64,000 nt of DNA from Gallionellales bacterium RIFCSPLOWO2_02_FULL_59_110 (lineage in GTDB: Bacteria; Pseudomonadota; Gammaproteobacteria; Burkholderiales; Gallionellaceae): contig MGXA01000059.1 in NCBI GenBank assembly GCA_001801215.1, forward strand, positions 1 to 64,000, written 5' to 3'. A model generated the notes under the pieces. That model was not told the origin of the DNA. It searched no databases and was given only the letters and a program-made list of their open reading frames with translations. The translations under genes were made by a program, and so were the position numbers. The stretch's first letter is position 1. Each line of letters begins with the position of its first letter. Positions 25,799 to 35,444 of the stretch are shown here, piece by piece.

Positions 25799-28700
25799 AT
25801 GTTCGCCAATTTCTTTATCGACCGCCCGATCTTCGCCTGGGTCATCGCCATCCTCATCACGTTCGCGGGGATACTGGCGCTGCGCGCGCTGCCGGTGTCG
25901 CAATATCCGTCGGTGGCACCGCCCGCGCTGGATATTTCCGTCACCTATCCCGGCGCATCGGCGCAGGTGGTCGAACAGAGTGCGGTGCAACTCATCGAAC
26001 AGGAGATGAACGGCATCGAAAACCTGCTCTACATGGATTCCAATTCTCAGGTGGGCTCCGGGCAGGTGTCGCTCACCTTCAAGCCCGGCACCGATATCCA
26101 GTTTGCCTCGGTCGAAGCGCAGAACCGCATCAAGCGCGTCGAGGCGCGCCTGCCGGACGACGTGCGGCGGCTCGGCGTGACGGTGACGCGCGCCGGACGC
26201 AACTTCATCATGGTGGTGGCGCTGACTTCGCCGGACGGTCGCCTGAACGTCGTCGATCTCGGCAGCTACGCCACCGCCAGCGTGCTGGAGCCGCTGCTGC
26301 GCGTGCCCGGCGTTGGCGAAGTGCTGCTGTTCGGCACCGAATATTCGATGCGCATCTGGCTCAAGCCGGACCGCATGGAGGCATTTTCGATTTCGCCCGC
26401 CGATGTCGGGCGCGCGGTGCGCGCGCAGAACACGCTGCTGCCGCTCGGCGAAGTGGGGCAGTTGCCGGCAGCCGCGGGGCAAGAGATCAACGCCGTGCTC
26501 GGCAGCCGCGGACGCCTTGCGACGCCGGAAGAATTCGGCGACATCGTGGTGCGCGCCAGCCCGGACGGTTCCTCCGTGCGGCTCAGGGATATCGCGCGCA
26601 TCGAGCTCGGCGCGCAGGACTACAACCGCTCCGCGCGCCTCAACGGCCAGCCCATCGCCGGCATGGCAATCCGCATCACGCCGGGCTCGAACGCGCTGGC
26701 GACCGCGCAGGGCGTGCGCGCGAAGATGCAGGAACTGTCGCGCTACTTTCCGCAGGGCGTGGAATGGGTGGTGCCCTACGACACGACGCGCTTCATCGAG
26801 CTGTCCATCCGCGAAGTGATGAAAACCCTGCTGGAAGCGGCGGCGCTGGTGCTGCTGGTGATGTTCGTATTCCTCGGCAGCTGGCGCACCACGCTGATCC
26901 CGGCCATCGTCGTGCCGGTGTCGCTGCTGGGCGGGATGCTCGGGCTGTATGTGTTCGGCTTCTCGATCAACGTGCTGACGCTGTTCGCGATGGTGCTGGC
27001 GATCGGCATCGTGGTGGACGACGCCATCGTGGTGGTGGAAAACGTCGAGCGCAACATGCGCGCCAACCATCTCGACCCGCACGCGGCGACGCGGCAGGCG
27101 ATGAAGGAAATCACCGGCGCGATCATCGCCATCACCCTGGTGCTGATGGCGGTGTTCGTGCCGATGGCCTTCTTCGGCGGCTCCACCGGCGCGATTTACC
27201 GCCAGTTCGCCGTCACGCTGGTGGTGACCGTGGCGTTCTCCGCTTTCCTCGCGCTGTCGCTAATCCCGGCGCTGTGCGCGAACCTGCTCAAGCACGATCC
27301 GGCCAGCATGGAGCGCGGCTTCCACGGCTGGTTTAACCGTTTCTTCGGGCGCGTGACGGAGCGCTACGTCGGCGGAGCCGGTTATGCCGCGCGTCGGCTG
27401 CTGCGCTCGCTGGCGATTTACGCCGCGATCGTCGGTGTCGCAGCATGGACCTATGGCAAGCTGCCCGGCAGCTTTTTGCCGGAAGAAGATCAGGGCTACC
27501 TCATCACCGCCATCCAGTTGCCGCCGGCAGCCACGCGCGAAAGGGCGCAGGCCGTGCTGGAATCGGTCGAGCAGTTCTACCTGAAACAGCCGCAGGTGGA
27601 CAAGGTGATCGGCGTGCTGGGCTTTTCCTTCTTCGGGCGCGGCCAGAACATGGCGCTCGCTTTCGTCAGGCTCAAGGATTGGGACGACCGCCCGGGCAAG
27701 GAAAATTCGGTGCAGTCGCTGATCCGGCGCGCCAACATGGAATTTTTCCGCATGAAGCAGGCCATGCTGTTCGCCATCAATCCGCCGCCGATCCCCGAGC
27801 TCGCCTCCGCTGGTGGCTTCGATTTTCGTTTGCAGGATCGCGGCGGGGTCGGGCGCGACAAGCTGCTCGAGGCGCGCAACCAGGTGCTCGGCATGGCCAT
27901 GGGCGACAAGCGTCTCGCCGCCGTGCGCCCCGAAGGGCAGGAGCCGGCGCCGCAGCTGTTCCTCGACATCGACCGCGACAAGGCGGAAACGCTGGGCATC
28001 GCTTCCGCCGACCTCAACGACACCCTGCAATCGCTGTTCGGCGTGTCCTATATCAACGACTTCGTGCGCCAGGGGCGCGTGCTGCGCGTGCAGATGCAGG
28101 CCGAGGAAGCGACGCGCAAGAGCGAGGCCGACCTGCTGCGCACGGCGGTGCGCAACAATGCCGGGCGCATGGTGCGCCTGTCGGAGTTCGTCAACACCCG
28201 GTGGGTGGCGGGGGCGACCAAGCTCGACCGCTACAACGGCCTGGCCGCGATGAAGATATCCGGAGCGCCCGCACCGGGCGTGTCCAGCGGCGGGGCGCTC
28301 GCCGCAATGGAAGGCATCGCGCAAAAACTCCCGCCGGGCATCGGCTTCGAGTGGTCGGGCATCTCCTCGGAGGAAAAGCTCTCCGGCCAGCAGGCGCCGC
28401 TGCTGTTCGGCGTGTCGCTGCTGGTGGTGTTCCTGGTGCTCGCCGCGCTGTATGAAAGCTGGTCCATCCCGTTGGCGGTGATGCTGGCCGTGCCGCTCGG
28501 CGTGTTCGGCGCGCTGTTCGCGGTGGAGCTGCGCGATTTGCCCAACGACGTGTATTTCAAAGTCGGGCTGATCGCCATCATCGGGCTGGCCGCCAAGAAC
28601 GCCATCCTGATCGTCGAATTCGCGCGCCGCCTCGAGGACGAGGGGCGCGAGCGCCTGGAAGCCGTGCTGGAAGCCTGCCGCCTGCGCCTGCGCCCGATCC

Positions 28701-28915
28701 TGATGACTTCCATCACTTTCATCGCCAGCGTGTTCCCGCTGGCCATTTCCACCGGCGCGGGCGCCGAGAGCCGCCGCGCCATCGGCACCGGCGTCATTGG
28801 CGGCATGTTCGCCGCCACCGTGCTGGCGATATTTCTGGTGCCGGTGTTCTTCATGGCGGTGCGCCGCGTCTTCCCGGGGCATGCGCGCAAGCACAAGGAG
28901 GAACAGCATGACTAA
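25799..28915 (+). CDS. RND multidrug efflux pump, HAE1 family (AcrB/MexB-like)
   Basis: This is a proton-driven inner-membrane exporter of hydrophobic compounds. The 1038-residue protein has twelve helices, two large periplasmic loops, and the proton-relay pair in helix 4 (GIVVDDAIVVVENVER). The N-terminal FIDRPIFAWVIAI is typical of HAE1. It overlaps the outer-membrane gene by 8 bases (ATGACTAA). Lys in helix 10 is expected in GLAAKNAILIVEF and is present. Confidence 0.95.
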   Translation: MFANFFIDRPIFAWVIAILITFAGILALRALPVSQYPSVAPPALDISVTYPGASAQVVEQSAVQLIEQEMNGIENLLYMDSNSQVGSGQVSLTFKPGTDIQFASVEAQNRIKRVEARLPDDVRRLGVTVTRAGRNFIMVVALTSPDGRLNVVDLGSYATASVLEPLLRVPGVGEVLLFGTEYSMRIWLKPDRMEAFSISPADVGRAVRAQNTLLPLGEVGQLPAAAGQEINAVLGSRGRLATPEEFGDIVVRASPDGSSVRLRDIARIELGAQDYNRSARLNGQPIAGMAIRITPGSNALATAQGVRAKMQELSRYFPQGVEWVVPYDTTRFIELSIREVMKTLLEAAALVLLVMFVFLGSWRTTLIPAIVVPVSLLGGMLGLYVFGFSINVLTLFAMVLAIGIVVDDAIVVVENVERNMRANHLDPHAATRQAMKEITGAIIAITLVLMAVFVPMAFFGGSTGAIYRQFAVTLVVTVAFSAFLALSLIPALCANLLKHDPASMERGFHGWFNRFFGRVTERYVGGAGYAARRLLRSLAIYAAIVGVAAWTYGKLPGSFLPEEDQGYLITAIQLPPAATRERAQAVLESVEQFYLKQPQVDKVIGVLGFSFFGRGQNMALAFVRLKDWDDRPGKENSVQSLIRRANMEFFRMKQAMLFAINPPPIPELASAGGFDFRLQDRGGVGRDKLLEARNQVLGMAMGDKRLAAVRPEGQEPAPQLFLDIDRDKAETLGIASADLNDTLQSLFGVSYINDFVRQGRVLRVQMQAEEATRKSEADLLRTAVRNNAGRMVRLSEFVNTRWVAGATKLDRYNGLAAMKISGAPAPGVSSGGALAAMEGIAQKLPPGIGFEWSGISSEEKLSGQQAPLLFGVSLLVVFLVLAALYESWSIPLAVMLAVPLGVFGALFAVELRDLPNDVYFKVGLIAIIGLAAKNAILIVEFARRLEDEGRERLEAVLEACRLRLRPILMTSITFIASVFPLAISTGAGAESRRAIGTGVIGGMFAATVLAIFLVPVFFMAVRRVFPGHARKHKEEQHD

Positions 28916-30473
28916 AAAATCATGGATACGAATTGCGGTGCATTCCCCCCTTTGCAAAAGGGGGGTTAGGGGGGATTTGAGCGTCGCTCAAATGCAGAAA
29001 TCCCCCTCGATCCCCCTTTTGCAAAGGGGGAAGCGGTTTGTGCTTTCCAGGAAGTTATTTGGATCGATTGCACTGGTGACGGCGCTGTCGGGTTGCTCGC
29101 TGACGCCAGACTACCAGCGCCCCGCCGCGCCGGTTCCCGCCGCGTGGCCGGACAGCGTGAAGCTGAAGATCGACAGGGAAATCGTGCTTGCAGATTGGCC
29201 GGACCATTTCACCGATCCGCGCCTGCAAGCCTTGATCGGCGCCGCGCTGGAAAACAACCGCGACCTGCGCATCGCCACCGCGCGCATCGCCGAGGCGCGC
29301 GCGCAATACGGCGTCCAGCAGGCCGAACGGCTGCCCAACGTCAACGCCACCGCCGGGCGTAGCGCCTCGCTGACCCCGGCGGGCGCATCGTCGTTCAGCG
29401 CGAATGCCGTGCATACGCAGCGCTACGACGTGGGCATCAGCCTGGTGTCGTTCGAGCTGGATTTCTGGGGCAGGGTTGCCAGCCTGAGCGAGGCGGCCAG
29501 GGCCGTTTACTTGGCCAGCGAAGCCGCGCAACGCGCCTTCCGCCTGTCGCTGATCGCCGATGTGGCGAATGCCTACCTGACGCTGCTGGAACTGGGCGAA
29601 CGCGCGCAACTCGCCGCTGAGACCGTCGGGGCGCGCGACGAATACCGCGAGCTGACTTCGCGCCGCCGCGATATTGGCGTGTCCAGCGAGCTGGATTTCC
29701 TGCAGGCCGACGGCGCATACCAGGCAGCGCTTGCCGAGCGCGCCAGCCTGGAACGGCAGCAGGCCGGAGCAGCGAACCTGCTCGACTTGCTGGTCGGGCA
29801 ACCGGTCGCGCAGATGAAAGGCCTGCCCGACGCGCGCAACCTCGCCGCGCAAGACATCGAACTCGGCACGAGCGCCGGACTGCCCGCCGAAGTGCTGCTG
29901 CAACGCCCCGACGTGCTGGCCGCAGAACAGCGGCTGATCGCCGCGAACGCGAACATCGGCGCGGTGCGCGCCGCTTTCCTGCCGCGCATCACGTTGACCG
30001 GCAGCGTCGGCACGGCCAGCCGCACGCTGTCGGGCCTGTTCGAGGCGGGCAGCGATGCCTGGAGTTTCCAGCCTGCCATCAGCATGCCGCTGTTCGATAC
30101 GGGGCGCTTTTCCTCCAGTGTGGATGTCGCCGAAGCGCGCAAGATTATCGCGGTCGCCGAATACGAAAAAACCATCCAGCAGGCATTCCGCGAAGTCGCG
30201 GACTTGCTGAATGCGCGCGAAAAGCTCGCCGAGCAGCTCGCCGCGCAGCAGGCCAACGCCGATGCGCAGGGCAGGCGTCTGAAGCTGGTGGAAGCGCGCT
30301 ACAAGGCGGGCATCGCCAGCCATCTGGAAGTGCTGGATGCGCAACGCGAATCGTTCGCCGCGCAGCAGGGCGCGTTGCAGGTGCGGCGCTCCCTGCTGTC
30401 CGCCGCCGCGCAACTTTACAAAGCGCTCGCCGGATACGGCAGCCAGGGCGTGCGCCACGTGGCAAGCCAATGA
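28908..30473 (+). CDS. RND outer-membrane channel lipoprotein (OprM/NodT family) with repeat in its 5' end
   Basis: The channel completes the tripartite pump. From the ATG at 28908, which overlaps the pump stop, it is 521 residues. Two OEP repeats follow the lipobox LVTALSGC. The lipobox is preceded by a 36-residue stretch encoded by a palindromic repeat, which splits MTKKSWIRIAV from RKLFGSIALV. A GTG at 29040, with AGGGGG of the repeat about 10 bases before it, would give a normal signal peptide and a 477-residue protein. I think initiation has shifted to that GTG, but this is inference. Confidence 0.88.
   Translation: MTKKSWIRIAVHSPLCKRGVRGDLSVAQMQKSPSIPLLQRGKRFVLSRKLFGSIALVTALSGCSLTPDYQRPAAPVPAAWPDSVKLKIDREIVLADWPDHFTDPRLQALIGAALENNRDLRIATARIAEARAQYGVQQAERLPNVNATAGRSASLTPAGASSFSANAVHTQRYDVGISLVSFELDFWGRVASLSEAARAVYLASEAAQRAFRLSLIADVANAYLTLLELGERAQLAAETVGARDEYRELTSRRRDIGVSSELDFLQADGAYQAALAERASLERQQAGAANLLDLLVGQPVAQMKGLPDARNLAAQDIELGTSAGLPAEVLLQRPDVLAAEQRLIAANANIGAVRAAFLPRITLTGSVGTASRTLSGLFEAGSDAWSFQPAISMPLFDTGRFSSSVDVAEARKIIAVAEYEKTIQQAFREVADLLNAREKLAEQLAAQQANADAQGRRLKLVEARYKAGIASHLEVLDAQRESFAAQQGALQVRRSLLSAAAQLYKALAGYGSQGVRHVASQ
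28945..29030. repeat. CCCCCTTTGCAAAAGGGGG palindromic element inside the channel gene
   Basis: CCCCCCTTTGCAAAAGGGGGG and CCCCCTTTTGCAAAGGGGG bracket an inner palindrome (TTTGAGCGTCGCTCAAA) within 86 bases. Related arms occur at 39679 and 39907. The reading frame through it stays open. Confidence 0.75.
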
Positions 30474-31108
30474 TCGAAGCAAACTCCGCCAGCGAGCAAA
30501 CCCGCACGCGGCTGCTGGAGGCGGCGCGCGAGGTATTTTCGCAGCACGGTTTTCAGAGTGCGACAGTGCGCGAAATCTGCCGCCGCGCCGATGCGAACGT
30601 CGCGGCGGTCAGCTACCACTTCGGCAGCAAGGACGGGCTGCTCGCCGAAGCCCTGAATTTCGCGCCGCTCAAAGCCATGCAGCTCGCCAACATCCAGACC
30701 GTCGCCAGCCCGGAGATGCGGCTGCACCTGTTTATCCGCGATTTCATGCTGATGCTGCTGGATGAAACGAACGGCTCGCCGCCCTGCCGCATCATGGCGC
30801 GCGAGCTGGCCGACCCCACCCCCGCGCTGGACAAGATCGTGCGCGAAGCCATCGCGCCGCTGCACGAATTTCTCGGCAAGCTGGTGCGCGAAATTGCCGG
30901 CGACGGAATCGCCGAAGCCGAACTGCGCCGCTGCATGTACAGCATCCTCGGCCAGTGCCTGTATTACCGCCACTCCCATCCGGTGCTGCAACGCCTGCAC
31001 CCCAAGTTGCGTTACAGCCGCAAGAAAATCGAGGCTATTGCCGCGCACATCGCGGATTTTTCCGTTGCGGGGATCAGGCATATCTCTGGAAAGACCGGCG
31101 CTGGCTGA
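30470..31108 (+). CDS. TetR-family regulator with CerR/DUF1956-type C-terminal domain
   Basis: This is the likely local repressor of the efflux operon. The 212-residue protein has an N-terminal helix-turn-helix (TVREICRRADANVAAVSYHFGSK) and a C-terminal ligand domain with LGQCLYYRHSHPV, as in CecR/CerR-type regulators. Its ATG overlaps the channel gene stop (ATGA), so it is the last gene of the operon and probably autoregulated with it. The operator was not identified. Confidence 0.9.
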   Translation: MIEANSASEQTRTRLLEAAREVFSQHGFQSATVREICRRADANVAAVSYHFGSKDGLLAEALNFAPLKAMQLANIQTVASPEMRLHLFIRDFMLMLLDETNGSPPCRIMARELADPTPALDKIVREAIAPLHEFLGKLVREIAGDGIAEAELRRCMYSILGQCLYYRHSHPVLQRLHPKLRYSRKKIEAIAAHIADFSVAGIRHISGKTGAG

Positions 31109-31148
31109 CGAATGCGGCGGCAACGGTTAGCCTGCATTCACTCTGACA

Positions 31149-32438
31149 TCAGGTCATCTTCAATTCGGGCTTTGCCGCAGGACTGCTCCCGGCTACCCCG
31201 GCAGGCGCCGCAGATGCGGCCTGCGCGACAACACCGGCGGCTTCGTCGGCGGCTTTTTTCCTGGCGGCTTCCATTTCGTCCTGGCCGTCAAAAGACAGCC
31301 CGGCTATCTGGCTGCCCGCATCGCCGCCCATCTCTTCCTGCCTGAACCGCGCGCATTCCAGCTTGAGGCGCAGCATCAGGTCGCCCTTCGCATCGGCGTT
31401 GACCTGTAGCTCATGGAGGGAAATATCGCCCTTTTCGTATAGCTCGTACAGACATTGGTCGAACGTTTTCATGCCCTGCTCGACGGACTTTTTCATGATT
31501 TCCTTCAATGCACCGACTTCGCCTTTGGCGATTGCGTCCCGCGACGATGCGGTGCTCAGCAGAATCTCGATCGCGGCGGCGCGACCGCCCGAGATTTTGC
31601 GCACCAGCCGTTGCGAGATGATGGCGCGCATGTTGAGCGACAGATCGTTGAGCACTTGTTCGCGCTTTTCGATGGGAAAGAAGTTGACGATGCGGTCGAT
31701 GGCCTGGTTGGCGCTGTTTGCGTGCAGCGTCGCCATGCACAGGTGGCCGGTCTCGGCGAAGTTGAGCGCGTATTCCATGGTTTCGTGATCGCGGATTTCG
31801 CCGATCAGGATGACGTCCGGCGCCTGACGCAGGGTGTCCTTGAGCGCGTCGAACCAGCCCACCGTATCGATGCCCACCTCGCGGTGGGTGATGATGCAGT
31901 TCTGGTGGGTATGCACGTATTCGACCGGGTCTTCGATGCTGATGATGTGGCCGTGCGAATCGCGGTTGCGCACGCCCAGCATCGCCGCCAGGGTGGTCGA
32001 TTTGCCCGACCCCGTGCCGCCGACCAGCAGGACCAGCCCGCGTTTTTCCATGACGACACTCTTCAGGATCGGCGGCAGGTTCATCTTGTCGAAATCCGGT
32101 ATCTCGGTGGTGATCACGCGCGCCACGATGCCGGTGCGCTGCTGCTGCGTGAAGATGTTGATGCGGAAGCGACCGATGCCTTCCGGGGCGATGGCGAAGT
32201 TGGCGCCCTTGCTTTCGCTGTACTGGTGCCATTGTTTCTCCGTCGAAATGGAGTGCGCTATCTTGCGTGTCTGTTCGGCGGTGAGCGGCGTTTCGTTCAG
32301 CTTGGTCAGTTTGCCGTTCAGCTTGACCGCAGGGGGATAATCCGCCGTGAGGAACAGGTCGGACCCCTTCATTGCCATCATCGCCGCAAGCATCTTGTGC
32401 ATGATGGTTTGGTATTGCAGTCTTTCCTGTTGTTCCAT
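31149..32438 (-). CDS. pilU: type IV pilus retraction ATPase, PilU type
   Basis: PilU is a hexameric ATPase that aids pilus retraction with PilT. The 429-residue protein has Walker A GGTGSGKST, Walker B LIGEIRDHETME and the His box CMATLHANSA. The N-terminal KGSDLFLTADYPP and the family-typical C-terminal half favour PilU over PilT. The last about 50 residues form an Ala/Pro-rich tail not usual for the family. pilT is not adjacent. Confidence 0.9.
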   Translation of the reverse strand: MEQQERLQYQTIMHKMLAAMMAMKGSDLFLTADYPPAVKLNGKLTKLNETPLTAEQTRKIAHSISTEKQWHQYSESKGANFAIAPEGIGRFRINIFTQQQRTGIVARVITTEIPDFDKMNLPPILKSVVMEKRGLVLLVGGTGSGKSTTLAAMLGVRNRDSHGHIISIEDPVEYVHTHQNCIITHREVGIDTVGWFDALKDTLRQAPDVILIGEIRDHETMEYALNFAETGHLCMATLHANSANQAIDRIVNFFPIEKREQVLNDLSLNMRAIISQRLVRKISGGRAAAIEILLSTASSRDAIAKGEVGALKEIMKKSVEQGMKTFDQCLYELYEKGDISLHELQVNADAKGDLMLRLKLECARFRQEEMGGDAGSQIAGLSFDGQDEMEAARKKAADEAAGVVAQAASAAPAGVAGSSPAAKPELKMT

Positions 32439-32667
32439 CTGTCAACTCCCGCATATCGATAATCGTTTGCGACCGCAATCGCCCGGTCCGGCAGGCGGGC
32501 CGCAGCAGCCGTTCCGCCGAGGGCGGCATTATATCAGCCGTGGCCGGGGCGCATGGCCCGGCGCAGGGGTTGCAGGAAGTGCGCCCTCCCACGAGGCGAG
32601 ATGCCGCGCCGGTCGTTCGTAGTAAAATGCGCGCATCGTTTTTTCACCGCATATCTCCAATTTGTCC

Positions 32668-34692
32668 ATGAACCCATTACTCGATTTCACCGGTCTGCCG
32701 CGCTTTGCGGAGATCAAACCCGAACATGTCGCACCCGCGATCGATCGGTTGCTCGCGGAGAACCGCGCGCTGATCGAACGGCTGCTAAGCGACAGCGCGC
32801 CGCCGACCTGGCAGGACTTCATCGTGCCGATGGAAGACGCCAACGAACGGCTGTCGCGCGCCTGGGGGCCGGTCGGGCATCTGAACGCGGTGATGAATTC
32901 GCCCGAGTTGCGCGAGGCGTACAACGCCACGCTGCCGAAGATCACCCAGTATTACGCCGAGCTCGGGCAGAATCTCGCGCTGTTCGGTAAATTCAAGGCG
33001 CTGCGCAACGGGCCTGAATTTGCCGGCTTGAGCGCCGCGCGCAAGAGGATCGTCGAGAACGAGCTGCGCGATTTCCGCCTCGGCGGCGCAGAGTTGCCTG
33101 AGGACAGGAAGGCGCGCTACCTGGAGATTCAGGAACGCCTGGCGGCGCTGTCGTCGCGCTTTTCCGACAATTTGCTCGATGCGACCAACGATTACACACT
33201 GGTCATCGAGAACCGCGATGAATTGAGCGGCCTGCCGGAAGACGTGTTGCAGGCTGCACAGGAAGCCGCACAAGAGAAGGAAAAAACCGGCTGGCTGTTC
33301 ACGCTGAAGGCACCGTCGTACATGCCGGTCATGCAATTCGCCGACAACCGCACATTGCGCGAAGCGATGTATCGCGCCTATGGCACACGCGCCAGCGAGT
33401 TCGGCAAGCCCGAGCAGGACAACACGCCGCTGATGGACGAGATCGTGAGATTGCGCGGCGAGGAGGCGAGCCTGCTGGGCTTCGCCAACTACGGCGAAGT
33501 GTCGCTGGCCACCAAGATGGCTGAGTCGCCGCGACAGGTAGCCACATTTATGCGCGAGCTGGCACAGCGCGCGCGGCCCTTTGCCAAAAAGGATTTGTCC
33601 GAGTTGCGCGGGTTCGCGCGCGCCGAGCTGGGACTGGCGGAATTGCAGGCCTGGGACATCGCCTACGCCAGCGAAAAATTGCGCGAGCAGCGCTACGCCT
33701 TCTCAGAGCAGGAAGTGAAACAGTATTTTCCGGAAGACGCTGTGCTGCCCGGCATGTTCAGGCTGGTCGAGACGCTGTATGGCTTGCGCATCGTGGTGTC
33801 CGCCGCGCCGGTGTGGCACGAGGACGTGCGCTTCTTCGACATCTGCGACGCGCAGGGGCAACTGGTCGGGCAGTTCTATCTCGATATGTACGCGCGCAGC
33901 AGCAAGCGCGGCGGTGCGTGGATGGACGATGTGATCGGGCGTCGCCGCCTGGCTTCCGGCATACAGACGCCGGTCGCTTATTTGAACTGCAATTTCTCTC
34001 CGCCGGTCGGCGGCAAACCGGCAGTCTTTACGCACGACGAGGTAATCACGCTGTTCCACGAATTCGGCCACGGCCTGCACCATTTGCTCACCGAGGTGGA
34101 AGACCTTGCCGTGTCCGGCATCAACGGCGTGGAATGGGATGCGGTGGAATTGCCCAGCCAGTTCATGGAAAACTTCTGCTGGGAATGGGATGTGCTGCAT
34201 GGCATGACGCGGCATTCCGAAGCAGACGAAAAGCTGCCGCGAGCCCTGTTCGACAAGATGCTCTCCGCAAAAAATTTCCAGAGCGGCTTGCAGACGTTGC
34301 GCCAGATCGAATTTTCGCTGTTCGACATGCTGATGCATAGCAGCTTCGAGGCGGGCGGCGGTAAGTCCATCCTTGAGCTGCTCGACGAGGTGCGCGCCGA
34401 AGTGGCGGTGCTGATTCCGCCCGCGTTCCACCGCTTTCCGCACAGCTTTTCGCATATCTTCTCCGGCGGCTATGCGGCGGGCTATTACAGCTACAAGTGG
34501 GCGGAAGTGCTGTCCGCCGACGCGTACAGCCTGTTCGAGGAAAACGGTGTGCTGAACCCCGACGTGGGTGCGCGCTTCCGTGCCGAGATCCTGGCGGTGG
34601 GCGGCAGCCGCGGCGCGATGGATTCGTTCAACGCGTTCCGCGGGCGCGAGCCGAACATCGACGCGTTGTTGCGGCATAATGGGCTACTGTAA
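32668..34692 (+). CDS. prlC: oligopeptidase A (M3 zinc metallopeptidase PrlC)
   Basis: PrlC degrades signal peptides and other short peptides in the cytoplasm. The 674-residue protein has the zinc site HEFGHGLHH, with the third ligand Glu in the following helix (about 25 residues on), and the C-terminal FSGGYAAGYYSYKWAEVLSADAY signature. The ATG at 32668 (MNPLLDF) is preferred to the upstream TTG. It is divergent from pilU. Confidence 0.95.
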   Translation: MNPLLDFTGLPRFAEIKPEHVAPAIDRLLAENRALIERLLSDSAPPTWQDFIVPMEDANERLSRAWGPVGHLNAVMNSPELREAYNATLPKITQYYAELGQNLALFGKFKALRNGPEFAGLSAARKRIVENELRDFRLGGAELPEDRKARYLEIQERLAALSSRFSDNLLDATNDYTLVIENRDELSGLPEDVLQAAQEAAQEKEKTGWLFTLKAPSYMPVMQFADNRTLREAMYRAYGTRASEFGKPEQDNTPLMDEIVRLRGEEASLLGFANYGEVSLATKMAESPRQVATFMRELAQRARPFAKKDLSELRGFARAELGLAELQAWDIAYASEKLREQRYAFSEQEVKQYFPEDAVLPGMFRLVETLYGLRIVVSAAPVWHEDVRFFDICDAQGQLVGQFYLDMYARSSKRGGAWMDDVIGRRRLASGIQTPVAYLNCNFSPPVGGKPAVFTHDEVITLFHEFGHGLHHLLTEVEDLAVSGINGVEWDAVELPSQFMENFCWEWDVLHGMTRHSEADEKLPRALFDKMLSAKNFQSGLQTLRQIEFSLFDMLMHSSFEAGGGKSILELLDEVRAEVAVLIPPAFHRFPHSFSHIFSGGYAAGYYSYKWAEVLSADAYSLFEENGVLNPDVGARFRAEILAVGGSRGAMDSFNAFRGREPNIDALLRHNGLL

Positions 34693-34752
34693 AAATTTGT
34701 TTGCGGGAACGTAAATTGATGCGGGCCGGTCTATGTACGGCAACCCTTAACC

Positions 34753-34769
34753 GGCGGGCAAAGCCCGCC
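34753..34769. repeat. short REP-like palindrome GGCGGGC/GCCCGCC
   Basis: Seven-base inverted copies with a 3-base loop lie between prlC and the next gene, followed by CTAC. There is no T-tract. Confidence 0.4.
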
Positions 34770-34792
34770 CTACAAATCAGCAAGGAGGCCAA

Positions 34793-35407
34793 ATGAAACG
34801 CATCGTTTTGTTGTTGTGCTGCCTGGCGCTCATGCCGTCCGGCGCGCTGGCAGGAAAGCTGTACCGCTGGGTGGACGCGCAGGGCAAGGTGCATTACGGC
34901 GACGCGCCCCCGGCGGATGCGGCGCAGGTCGAGGCCAAGAAATTATCCGACAGCGTCACGCCGAACGAGGATTTGCCCTACGAAACGCGCCGCGCGCAGC
35001 AGAATTTCCCGGTCACCCTGTATGTCGCAAAGACTTGCAGTGCGCCGTGCGATCAGGCGCGCAGCCTGTTGAGCAAGCGCGGCATCCCGTTCAGCGAAAA
35101 ATCGATAGGCACCCAGGAAGAGCTTGATTCATTCAAGGCGCTTTCCGGGAGCGACAGCGCGCCTACGCTGGCGGTGGGCAGGACTTTCCTGAAGGGCTTT
35201 CTGGCGGCGCAGTGGAATAGTGAACTCGATGCCGCCGGTTATCCGAAGACCGCACCCTATCGTGCGCCGCGCCCGCTTCCTGTACCTGCGCCCGCTGCGG
35301 CGAGCGAAGGTGCGCCTGCCAATCCTGAATCCCCGAGCTCCGAACCAGCCGGAGAAACCGCACCGCCGCCGCAGGAAGCCGCGCCAGACAACACCGCCGC
35401 GCAATAG
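34793..35407 (+). CDS. periplasmic DUF4124 plus glutaredoxin-like protein
   Basis: The 204-residue protein has a signal peptide (ending GALAGK), a DUF4124 module (LYRWVDAQGKVHYGDAPP, about residues 22-45), and a thioredoxin-fold segment starting FPVTLYVAKTC. The active-site-like pair is spaced as CSAPC, one residue more than a classical CxxC. A low-complexity Pro/Ala tail follows. It may be a periplasmic thiol-redox protein. AAGGAGG lies before the start. Confidence 0.82.
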   Translation: MKRIVLLLCCLALMPSGALAGKLYRWVDAQGKVHYGDAPPADAAQVEAKKLSDSVTPNEDLPYETRRAQQNFPVTLYVAKTCSAPCDQARSLLSKRGIPFSEKSIGTQEELDSFKALSGSDSAPTLAVGRTFLKGFLAAQWNSELDAAGYPKTAPYRAPRPLPVPAPAAASEGAPANPESPSSEPAGETAPPPQEAAPDNTAAQ

Positions 35408-35444
35408 CAAGGGTTGCTAAACTTGCCGAAAATGCCTTGCCGTA

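Noticed and set aside
27260-28957. 565-residue minus-strand frame opposite the RND pump
   Set aside because: Antisense shadow with His/Arg/Gln-rich composition; the plus-strand pump explains all conservation.
29055-30482. 475-residue minus-strand frame opposite the channel gene
   Set aside because: Antisense shadow of the OprM-type gene.
31411-32592. 393-residue minus-strand frame overlapping pilU
   Set aside because: Wrong frame of pilU; all ATPase motifs lie in the 31149-32438 frame.
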